This document shows positions 6,250-11,557 of a DNA stretch of 11,980 nucleotides, one piece after another (within the stretch, counting starts at the first letter, position 1; every line of letters starts with the position of its first letter). The notes beneath the pieces were generated by a model that made no database searches, was not told the DNA's origin, and saw only the letters and a list, made by a program, of their open reading frames with translations. Origin of the DNA: Chloroflexia bacterium. Lineage in GTDB: Bacteria > Chloroflexota > Chloroflexia > QHBQ01 > JADMIH01. Both the position numbers and the translations under genes were made by a program. Location of the stretch: the NCBI GenBank assembly GCA_025927935.1, contig JAICKM010000134.1, forward strand, positions 1 through 11,980. The letters are read 5' to 3'.

Positions 6250-7623
6250 CTAGCCCTGCGCGGCGGTATCCTCCGGCGCGACGGCCTCCGCGGGCGCGGT
6301 CTCGGGCACGGTGGGGCCGGCAATCGCCAGGACAAAGCGGTTGGGGTGGAGGTAGCTGCGGGCCACGCGCTGCACATCCTCGACGGTTAGGCTGTTGACG
6401 ATCTCCGGGTAACGCTGTATATAGTCCCAGCCGAGGCCATATAGCTCGATTTCGAGAATCTGGCGCACCAGGCCGTTGTTTGTTTCGAGGCGCAACGGCA
6501 GGGTGCCGGTGAGGAATCGCCGCCCCGCGTCCAGTTCCTGCGCGCGCACGGGTTCGTCCTGCATCCGCCGGATCTCGGTCAGGATACTGGCGACGGCGCG
6601 GCGCACATTGGCCGGGTTAACTCCCGCCCTCACGGCCCACGGCCCAGCGCCCAGGCCCGCCTCCAGGCCGCTGTAGGCGTAGTAAGCCAGGCCCTGGTCC
6701 TCGCGCACGCTCTTGCCCAGGCGGCCATAGAGACCCAACCGCCCCAGGATCAGGTTCATCATCTCCATCGCGTAGTAGTCGGGATCGGTCCGCCGCAGGG
6801 CCGGGAAGCCCAGCACCAGGTCGTTCTGCGTCTTGCCGGCCAGGAAATGCTGCACTTCGCGGGTCTCGGCGGGCTGCGGCGCGTCGGGGATGACCAGGGC
6901 GGGCGCCCCGCCGTCCACCTGCCAGTCGCCCAGCGCTTGCCGGGCCAGGTCCAGCCCCGCCTCCGGCGTGATGTCGCCGACGATGACCAGGATGCCGGTG
7001 TCGGGGCGCACATAGGCGCGGTAGTGATCTTCGAGGTCCTGGCGGGTGATGGTGCGCACCGACTCCAGGCTGCCGCCGGCCTCGCGGCCATAGGGATGGC
7101 CGTCCGGATAGGCGGCGGCGCGAAAATCGCGATCGGCCACGGAGCGGGTGTCATCCTCCTGCTCCAGCAGCCCGGTGATCAACTGGCTGCGCAGGCGCTC
7201 GACTTCGTCCGCCGGGAACGACGGTTCGCGCAACACCTCGGCCAGCGTTTCGAGCAGGAACGGCGCATCTTCGCGCAAGCTCCGCCCGCCAATCTCCAGC
7301 AGATGGAAGCCCGCGTCGAGGCCGAGCGACATGCCGCGCTCCTCGGTGCGCTCGTTGAGATCGCTGAAGGTGTGGCGGCGCGTGCCCCGGCGCATCGCTC
7401 CGGCGGTGAGTCCGGCCACGCCGCTCTTGCCCGGCGGGTCGAACAGGGCGCCCGCACGCATGCTGAGCCGGACGCTGACAGTCGGGATAGCCGGGTTCGG
7501 ATAGATCAGCACCACGAGTCCGTTGGGCAGCACCTGGCGGGTCACGCTGTCCGGCCCCAGGGCGGGAGTGCGCGCGGGCGCGACGCTGAGCGTGGAAGCA
7601 ACCGGCGAAGCAGATTCTTGCAT
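6250..7623 (-). CDS. M16-family peptidase homologue, non-catalytic (R/Y-type) subunit
   Basis: I choose ATG 7623 (457 residues), with GGAGAAGG upstream and MQESASP as first residues; the frame is open to 7728 but that extension is low-complexity. The protein has the two M16 halves: an N-terminal domain (VLPNGLVVLIYPNPAIPTVS onward) and a C-terminal domain (AGKTQNDLVLGFPALRRTDPDY onward). In active members GKSGxAHxxEHM carries the zinc site; here GKSGVAGLTAGAM (66-77) has Gly, Ala and Gly instead of the His, Glu and His. The Arg/Tyr pair seven residues apart in the C-terminal half (R307 and Y314 in SVREDQGLAYY) is kept. In two-subunit M16B proteases one subunit supplies HxxEH and the other the R/Y pair; this fits the second type. 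No catalytic partner is adjacent. No signal peptide is visible. Confidence 0.88.
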   Translation of the reverse strand: MQESASPVASTLSVAPARTPALGPDSVTRQVLPNGLVVLIYPNPAIPTVSVRLSMRAGALFDPPGKSGVAGLTAGAMRRGTRRHTFSDLNERTEERGMSLGLDAGFHLLEIGGRSLREDAPFLLETLAEVLREPSFPADEVERLRSQLITGLLEQEDDTRSVADRDFRAAAYPDGHPYGREAGGSLESVRTITRQDLEDHYRAYVRPDTGILVIVGDITPEAGLDLARQALGDWQVDGGAPALVIPDAPQPAETREVQHFLAGKTQNDLVLGFPALRRTDPDYYAMEMMNLILGRLGLYGRLGKSVREDQGLAYYAYSGLEAGLGAGPWAVRAGVNPANVRRAVASILTEIRRMQDEPVRAQELDAGRRFLTGTLPLRLETNNGLVRQILEIELYGLGWDYIQRYPEIVNSLTVEDVQRVARSYLHPNRFVLAIAGPTVPETAPAEAVAPEDTAAQG

Positions 7624-7655
7624 AACTGGATTACCTTCTCCGCGGATCGCGGCCC

Positions 7656-7680
7656 GCCCCGCGCATATGGGCGGCGGGGC
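7656..7680 (-). terminator. GC-rich hairpin after the DUF1992 gene (no U-tract)
   Basis: Read on the - strand, GCCCCGC (7680-7674) and GCGGGGC (7662-7656) form a perfect 7-bp stem around an 11-nt loop, starting 13 nt past the DUF1992 stop. There is no T-run. It is a weak terminator candidate and lies 33 nt before the M16 start. Confidence 0.35.
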
Positions 7681-7693
7681 CGGGCGCGGTGCG

Positions 7694-8215
7694 CTAATAA
7701 TTGAGGTAGGCCGGCAGCCGGTCGGCAAAACGGCGCATCTCCTCGTCCGTGGAGAGCGTCGTGCGCATCAGACTGGTGGCCGGTACGGTGGCGTTATAGC
7801 GATGGATCTTCTGATTGATCTCGTCCATCATACGGGCATGGTAGGTGGTGGCGCGCGCATGGCGCAGTTTCAGGGCGGCGATCTCCTCGCGCATGCGGCG
7901 CAAGCCGCCCGCATCGGCGGTCAGCGCATCCAGCCGGCGGCGCAGGAAGGCAAAGTGGCGATCCGCGGCGGTGCGCCAGGCGGCCAGATCGTTCTCGATG
8001 TCGCTCGCCAGCTCGATCCAATCCGGGCGATAGTTGCCGCTTTTGAGTACGCGGAAGGCCAGGCGCCACTCCTCCGGCACAAACGGGTTCTCTTCGAGAT
8101 CGAGTTGCTTATCCGGACCGGTATCGACTTTAAACTCGCCCGAGTCCTGGGCCTCGCGGATACGCCGCTCCGCCATGGCGCGGAACTTATCTTCGTGCTC
8201 ACTAACCGAGTCCAT
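7694..8215 (-). CDS. DUF1992 (DnaJ homologue subfamily C member 28-like) domain protein
   Basis: With the start at ATG 8215 this is a 173-residue protein. Residues 13-75 (RAMAERRIREAQDSGEF, KQLDLEENPFVPEEWRLAFR, VLKSGNYRPDWIELASDIEN) follow the DUF1992 pattern in order: AERKIREA, then a Gly/Asp-Leu-rich loop, NPxVPxE, and a helix ending LKxxGxxPxWIEL. The C-terminal two thirds are helical and charged, with coiled-coil potential (about 76-140), and end PAYLNY. DUF1992 occurs in bacteria and at the end of some eukaryotic J-proteins; its biochemical role is not established. ATG 8221 would add two residues, but GAAAGG (8228-8223) is only 1 nt from it and 7 nt from ATG 8215, so I prefer 8215. A promoter lies about 70 nt upstream. 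Confidence 0.84.
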   Translation of the reverse strand: MDSVSEHEDKFRAMAERRIREAQDSGEFKVDTGPDKQLDLEENPFVPEEWRLAFRVLKSGNYRPDWIELASDIENDLAAWRTAADRHFAFLRRRLDALTADAGGLRRMREEIAALKLRHARATTYHARMMDEINQKIHRYNATVPATSLMRTTLSTDEEMRRFADRLPAYLNY

Positions 8216-8250
8216 AGACATGCCTTTCGCTACGCCGGCCGGATCGAGAG

Positions 8251-8272
8251 GGCCGCGTGCATGGGCGCGGCC
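8251..8272 (-). other. Hairpin in the DUF1992 5' leader
   Basis: GGCCGCG and CGCGGCC (7-bp perfect arms, 8-nt loop) lie between the predicted transcription start (about 8277) and the start codon of the DUF1992 gene, roughly 5 nt into the transcript. It may protect the 5' end; no known riboswitch is recognised. Confidence 0.35.
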
Positions 8273-8283
8273 CCGGCCTGTCA

Positions 8284-8313
8284 ATTATACCAGCAAGCCC
8301 CCGGCCCTGCCAG
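8284..8313 (-). promoter_or_regulatory. Sigma70-type promoter for the DUF1992 gene
   Basis: On the - strand a perfect TATAAT (8289-8284) is preceded by TGG, an extended -10. A weaker CTGGCA (8313-8308, 4 of 6 matches) lies 18 nt further upstream. The expected start is near 8277, so DUF1992, and perhaps M16 and the kinase gene behind it, can be transcribed independently of the acetyltransferase gene. Confidence 0.6.
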
Positions 8314-8327
8314 CAACTCGCCGGGCG

Positions 8328-8340
8328 GGGGCAACGCCCC
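8328..8340 (-). terminator. Short GC hairpin after the acetyltransferase gene
   Basis: GGGGC-GTT-GCCCC on the - strand is a 5-bp stem with a 3-nt loop, 12 nt past the stop and upstream of the DUF1992 promoter. There is no T-run, so terminator function is uncertain. Confidence 0.3.
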
Positions 8341-8352
8341 ATCCGGTAGACG

Positions 8353-8799
8353 TTACCGGCGGCGGGGGCGGATCTCCGCCGGCACGCCCACAGCCAGGTG
8401 ATCGGCGGGCACGGCGCGGGTGACGACGCTGTTGGCGCCGATGATGGACCGGTCGCCGATGGTGACAGCGCCGAACACTTTGGCCCCCGCCCCGACCACC
8501 ACGCCATCGCCCAGGGTGGGGTTGCCGTCGCCGGGCACGGGCGTGCCCGGCCCCGGATAGCGGTAGCCCAGCGTCACGCCCTGCGCGATAAAGCAGTTGC
8601 GCCCGGTGCGCACCTCCGGCCCGATGACGATGCCGACCGAGTGCGGCATCTGGCAGCCGGGGCCGAGATCGGCGGCAGGATGGATCTCACAGGCGTAGAT
8701 GATGCGGTGCAGCCGGTAGATCCAGAACGGGAGCTTGGGGATGCCGCGCCGGTACAGGCGATGATAGAAGCGGTACATCCCGAGCGGGGACATTTTCAC
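8353..8799 (-). CDS. Serine acetyltransferase-like hexapeptide-repeat acyltransferase
   Basis: This 148-residue protein (GTG start; an in-frame ATG lies two codons later) matches the left-handed beta-helix end of CysE-type enzymes: EIHPAADLGPGCQMPHSVG, VIGPEVRTGRNCFIAQGVTLG, LGDGVVVGAGAKVFGAVTIG, IIGANSVVTRAVPADHLAVG, VPAEI. The long helical N-terminal domain of CysE is missing and replaced by a short Arg/Tyr-rich segment, as in WcaB- or EpsC-type enzymes. Aligned to E. coli CysE, His158 is kept (H53), Asp143 is Glu38, and His193 of the RHP motif becomes Asn93 (GDGNP). It therefore uses acetyl-CoA by family, but the acceptor may not be serine; a sugar acceptor in polysaccharide synthesis is an alternative. 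GGAGG lies about 12 nt before GTG 8799 and is the strand of a possible long stem. Confidence 0.83.
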   Translation of the reverse strand: MKMSPLGMYRFYHRLYRRGIPKLPFWIYRLHRIIYACEIHPAADLGPGCQMPHSVGIVIGPEVRTGRNCFIAQGVTLGYRYPGPGTPVPGDGNPTLGDGVVVGAGAKVFGAVTIGDRSIIGANSVVTRAVPADHLAVGVPAEIRPRRR

Positions 8800-8805
8800 G
8801 AATGA

Positions 8806-8912
8806 GGCACTCCTCCTGCGCCGGGCACCCGGCGTCGCGCATATCGGCGGCAGGCGCGGGGGCGGGGTGAACCGGGCGTGAACTGCCCCCGCCTAACAGC
8901 AGGAAGAGTGCC
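8806..8912 (-). promoter_or_regulatory. Structured leader, possible Shine-Dalgarno-sequestering RNA
   Basis: Read as - strand RNA, GGCACTCTTCCTGC (8912-8899) can pair along all 14 bases with GCAGGAGGAGTGCC (8819-8806), with one G-U pair. The second arm contains the AGGAGG of the acetyltransferase gene. The 79-nt interior holds two further hairpins: GCGGGGGC/GCCCCCGC (8892-8885 with 8863-8856, 21-nt loop) and GCCGG-GTGC-CCGGC (8833-8820). The result is a three-way-junction shape that would mask the ribosome-binding site. I do not recognise it as a known riboswitch class. A regulatory role is inference. Confidence 0.45.
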
Positions 8913-8913
8913 G

Positions 8914-8934
8914 CCTGCCGGGGCGCCCGGCAGG
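8914..8934 (-). terminator. GC-rich hairpin after modB (no U-tract)
   Basis: On the - strand CCTGCCGGG-CGC-CCCGGCAGG is a perfect 9-bp stem with a 3-nt loop, 8 nt past the modB stop. It is directly followed, after one base, by the structured leader of the next gene. It has no T-run and is best described as a U-less terminator or 3' protective hairpin. Confidence 0.5.
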
Positions 8935-8942
8935 GCCGCCCG

Positions 8943-9806
8943 CTAGTCGGCGACCGGGTCCAGGCGCCGCCCGCCGATCAGCTTGAAGGCGAGCAACAGC
9001 GTGAAGCTAAACAGCACCAGGATGGCGGCCAGCACGACGGTGCGGTTCAAGTCGCTCTCCAGGGCCAGGTAGATCGCCAGGGGCAAGGTTTGCGTGCGGC
9101 CCGCGAAGTTCCCGGCAAAGAGGATGGTGGCGCCAAACTCGCCCAGGGCGCGCGCCCAGCCCAGGACCGCGCCGCCGAGCAGCCCCGGCAGCGCCAGGGG
9201 CAGGAGGATGTGGCGGAAGACCTGCGCCCGGTTGGCGCCCTCGGTGGCCGCCACGTCGAGCAGTTCGCCCGGCACCCCGCCGAAGGCGATGCGCGCCGCC
9301 TTCAGGTAGAACGGCGCGGCGACGAAGGTCTGGGCCAGCACCACGGCGGCGAACTGGAAGGCGATGTCGATGCCCAGAGTGTCGAGCAGCGGCCCCAGCA
9401 GGCCCCGCCGCCCGAAGGTAAACAGCAGCGCCACGCCGGCCACCGCGGGCGGCAGTACGATGGGCAATTCGACCAGCACCTCGACCAGCCGCCGGGCGGG
9501 AAAGCGCCGCCGCGCCAGCGCGTAGGCCAGCGGCGTGCCGAAACCGATCATCAAGCCCAGGCTGCACAGGCTGCTCAGCAGGCTCAGCCGTAGGGCATCG
9601 AGCACCACCGGGTCGCGCAGATAGCGCGTGAGATCGACCAGCGGCACGCGCAGCAACAGCGCGACCACCGGCAGCGTGGCGAAAGCCACCGCCACCGCGC
9701 AGAGCAGGGCCAGCCCCACCTGTCCCAGCAGGCGCGGCCAGGAGAGCGGGTGCGGCGGTGGCGCCGTCGCGGACCAGCGGGCGGCGGCCGGGCGCGACCG
9801 GATCAC
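8943..9806 (-). CDS. modB: Molybdate ABC transporter permease
   Basis: This 287-residue integral membrane protein has about six hydrophobic segments, among them roughly 29-53, 73-97, 108-131, 150-170, 205-225 and 255-277. The cytoplasmic EAA loop that docks on the ATPase is ELLDVAATEGANRAQVF followed by RHILLPLALPGLLGGAVLG (about 181-216). It continues WARALGEFGATILFAGN, a strongly conserved stretch in ModB/CysT-type permeases, and TQTLPLAIYLALE. It would form the channel for molybdate (or tungstate) delivered by ModA. The start is GTG 9806, overlapping the modA stop (GTGA, 4 nt). There is no separate ribosome-binding site, which points to translational coupling. The N-terminal ~25 residues are Arg/Pro-rich and not conserved. 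No modC ATPase gene follows; the next gene is an unrelated acetyltransferase. Confidence 0.9.
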   Translation of the reverse strand: MIRSRPAAARWSATAPPPHPLSWPRLLGQVGLALLCAVAVAFATLPVVALLLRVPLVDLTRYLRDPVVLDALRLSLLSSLCSLGLMIGFGTPLAYALARRRFPARRLVEVLVELPIVLPPAVAGVALLFTFGRRGLLGPLLDTLGIDIAFQFAAVVLAQTFVAAPFYLKAARIAFGGVPGELLDVAATEGANRAQVFRHILLPLALPGLLGGAVLGWARALGEFGATILFAGNFAGRTQTLPLAIYLALESDLNRTVVLAAILVLFSFTLLLAFKLIGGRRLDPVAD

Positions 9807-10684
9807 GGTTGAACCCCGGCAGTCGCGGCGGCGGGCAAGAAGCCGAACTGCCCCAGCGCCGCCTGGCCCCCGTCGCCGGCCACGTAGGCCAGGAAGGCCC
9901 GCGCATCCTGGGCGTGTGCCGCATCCTTCAGCACGGCGATATAGTAGACGGCGATCACATTGGCCGAGTCGGGAATGGTCACAGTTGCCACCGGCTGCGG
10001 ACTGCCGCCCGCGGCGTTGTTGGCGGCCTGCGCGTCGGTGCCGTAGACCACGCCCGCGTCAGCCTCGCCGAGTTGTACTTTCGCCAGCACCTGGCGCACA
10101 TTGTTCTCCTGGCTGATCAGGTTCGCCAGCATCCCGCGCTTGAAGTCCGCACCATACGCCGGGTCGGCGGCGAGGTTGTCGAGCATCTGGAGCGTGTAGT
10201 TGCCTACCGGGACGGTCTTGTCGGCCAGGACGACCTTCAGGCCGGGGCGGGCCAGATCGGCCAGGGTGGTGATGTGGCCGGGGTTATCGTGCGGCAAGAC
10301 CACCACCAGGGAGTTGCGCGCCAGCGGATAGGGCGACTCGACCAGCCCCGCCGCCACCGCGCCGTCCATCGTCTTTTTGTCCGCTGCGGCAAAGAGATCG
10401 GCGGGAGCCTTCTGCTGCAACTGCGCCAGCAGCGCCTGCGACCCGCCGAAGTTATACTGTGGCGCGGCCGAGCCGGGATGCGCCGCCTGCCAATCGGTGC
10501 CCAGCGCCGTCATTGCCTCTTGCAGCGACGAAGCGGCGAAGATGGTCAGGCTGCCGGCCCCGGATGTGCCGGCTTGGGGCGTATTGCCGGCAACGGGCGG
10601 GCCGGATGTACCACACGCCGTCAGCAGCCCGAACGCCAGGAGCAGGATGAAACAGGCGGTAAGCAGCCGATTCGATCTGTACAT
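9803..10684 (-). CDS. modA: Molybdate ABC transporter substrate-binding lipoprotein
   Basis: This 293-residue protein starts with a signal sequence (MYRSNRLLTACFILLLAFGL) ending in the lipobox LTAC, with Cys24 as the lipidated residue; it is therefore an exported lipoprotein tethered to the membrane. A Gly/Ser/Pro linker (25-45) follows. ModA features are LTIFAASSLQEAMTALG (46-62, with the oxyanion-contacting serines), FGGSQALLAQL (79-89), ADLFAAADKKTMD, NSLVVVLP, LADKTVPVGNYT (153-164), NNVRQVLAKVQLGEADAGVVYGTDA (194-218) and a C-terminal helix region ending GQFGFLP. It binds molybdate and hands it to ModB. GGGAGG lies 3 nt before ATG 10684. The gene starts 27 nt after padR and overlaps modB, so padR-modA-modB form an operon. 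A tungstate- or sulfate-type specificity cannot be ruled out. Confidence 0.92.
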   Translation of the reverse strand: MYRSNRLLTACFILLLAFGLLTACGTSGPPVAGNTPQAGTSGAGSLTIFAASSLQEAMTALGTDWQAAHPGSAAPQYNFGGSQALLAQLQQKAPADLFAAADKKTMDGAVAAGLVESPYPLARNSLVVVLPHDNPGHITTLADLARPGLKVVLADKTVPVGNYTLQMLDNLAADPAYGADFKRGMLANLISQENNVRQVLAKVQLGEADAGVVYGTDAQAANNAAGGSPQPVATVTIPDSANVIAVYYIAVLKDAAHAQDARAFLAYVAGDGGQAALGQFGFLPAAATAGVQP

Positions 10685-10711
10685 AAGCCTCCCTATCCCC
10701 CGGCAGAGAAA

Positions 10712-11266
10712 TTAAGCGGCAACGGCCTGCAGGGCGTCTTCGAGCCAGGCTAGCACGGCCTGGTTTTGCCGCAAGCGCACATCGACCACCAGGCGGCGGA
10801 AATCGGCGGGTGGCGTCGTGTCCAGCGCGGCCAGTTCGTCTTGCAAGCGGCCCACCACGGCGCGGGTCTGCGCGTGCTGCGCGGCCAGGAGCGCGGCGAC
10901 CTCCGCCGGGTCGCGTTGCCCGGCGAAGTAGAGTTTGAGCAGGAACTCCAGCCGCACCTCGCGCGTGTGCGTGACCGGTCCGGCCAGCCACTCGGCCAGC
11001 ACGCGTTCGCCCTGCGGCGTGAGGGCGAACAGCCGGCGCGGCGGCGCGATGCCCGTCGCTTCGGCCCCCTGGTCGTGCACGAGGTCGCGGCTCGCCAGCT
11101 TCTTGAGCATGGCGTACAACTGGTTGATCGGCACCCGGCAAACGTCGGCCAGCACGCCGCCCGGTGCGAAGGCGCGATGCAAATCGTAACCGTGCGCCGG
11201 CCCCGCGGCCAGCAAGCCCAGCAACGCATATTCCGCCGGTAACAGGTGCGCGCTTCCCCGTGCCAT
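10712..11266 (-). CDS. PadR-family transcriptional regulator
   Basis: This 184-residue protein starts LLPAEYALLGLLAAGPAHGYDLHRAF, the N-terminal winged-helix pattern of PadR regulators, with NQLYAMLKKLASRDLVHDQG as recognition helix and following region and PPRRLFALTPQGERVLAEWL as wing and following helix. The C-terminal part (EVRLEFLLKLYFAGQRDPAE, then a long helix with QHAQTRAVVGRLQDELAAL) matches the Vir_AT-like dimerisation domain of the longer PadR subfamily. These regulators usually repress their own operon and respond to small ligands. AGGGG lies 7 nt before ATG 11266, and a perfect 17-bp palindrome and a sigma70-type promoter lie upstream, so autoregulation together with modAB is likely. 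PadR is not the usual molybdate regulator (ModE is). Confidence 0.9.
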   Translation of the reverse strand: MARGSAHLLPAEYALLGLLAAGPAHGYDLHRAFAPGGVLADVCRVPINQLYAMLKKLASRDLVHDQGAEATGIAPPRRLFALTPQGERVLAEWLAGPVTHTREVRLEFLLKLYFAGQRDPAEVAALLAAQHAQTRAVVGRLQDELAALDTTPPADFRRLVVDVRLRQNQAVLAWLEDALQAVAA

Positions 11267-11277
11267 CGCTCATCCCC

Positions 11278-11294
11278 TATTCATTAAATGAATA
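11278..11294. promoter_or_regulatory. 17-bp palindrome, candidate PadR operator
   Basis: TATTCATT-A-AATGAATA is a perfect inverted repeat (8-bp arms, 1-nt centre) in an otherwise GC-rich surrounding. It lies between the predicted transcription start of padR (about 11298) and its start codon, so a bound dimer would block early elongation or initiation. AT-rich palindromes are usual for PadR regulators. Binding by the adjacent PadR is inferred from position. Confidence 0.68.
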
Positions 11295-11304
11295 CCTTAC
11301 TTCC

Positions 11305-11333
11305 ATTGTAGCGCCTGGCCCCGCGCGAGTCAA
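11305..11333 (-). promoter_or_regulatory. Sigma70-type promoter of padR-modA-modB
   Basis: On the - strand TTGACT (11333-11328, 5 of 6 matches) is followed after exactly 17 nt by TACAAT (11310-11305, 5 of 6). The expected start is near 11298, giving a leader of about 32 nt that contains the palindrome. Confidence 0.75.
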
Positions 11334-11352
11334 GCAGGATGCCTTACATCCG

Positions 11353-11512
11353 GTTTGTACTCACCACGGAGGCGCAGAGAGCGCAGAGATTCGGATATAA
11401 GTGAACTCAAGCGTCAGCCGTATCTCTTTTGGTTAAAAGGCATGTCGCACCACCGAACCATATTCCATTTAATAATCTCTGCGTCCTCTGTGCCTCCGCG
11501 GTGAGTACAAAT
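11353..11512. repeat. Inverted-repeat element, about 160 bp
   Basis: The arms are 11353-11391 and 11474-11512, 39 nt each, with 34 of 39 matching positions as an inverted repeat; the core reads TTTGTACTCACC then CGGAGG and CGCAGAGATT. The 82-nt interior is visibly lower in GC than the neighbouring genes and has no credible ORF. The purine-rich ACGGAGGCxCAGAG motif resembles dispersed intergenic repeats (consensus near ACCACAGAGGCACAGAGGAC) found in many bacterial genomes; this is from memory. It fits a MITE- or REP-like element, and I see no target-site duplication. Because both adjacent genes point away from it, it is not an ordinary terminator. Confidence 0.7.
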
Positions 11513-11543
11513 CGCCGCTGGGGATGGGGATTCGGCGCCGGTA

Positions 11544-11552
11544 TGCTATAAT
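11544..11552 (+). promoter_or_regulatory. Extended -10 promoter for the glycosyltransferase gene
   Basis: TGC-TATAAT (TATAAT at 11547-11552) is a perfect extended -10; no convincing -35 lies 16-18 nt upstream, which is acceptable for an extended -10. The expected start (6-8 nt downstream) falls on or next to GTG 11558. Confidence 0.65.
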
Positions 11553-11557
11553 CGGGG

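Noticed and set aside
8216..8284. TTG start at 8284 or ATG at 8221 for the DUF1992 gene
   Set aside because: The TTG lies inside the -10 box, and ATG 8221 is only 1 nt from the ribosome-binding site; ATG 8215 has normal spacing.
6847..8401. Long + strand open frames opposite the M16 and DUF1992 genes
   Set aside because: They are shadows of genes with clear family motifs; the translations are Arg/Gly/Ala-rich and without domains.
8690..8842. Upstream ORF starting at ATG 8842 with two early Cys codons (MRDAGCPAQEEC), overlapping the acetyltransferase start
   Set aside because: It is tempting as a cysteine-sensing leader peptide, but it has no ribosome-binding site and two Cys codons are too few to be convincing.
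11353..11512. CRISPR or IS interpretation of the inverted repeat
   Set aside because: There are only two arms in inverted orientation, with no spacer series and no transposase ORF; a small dispersed repeat is the simpler reading.
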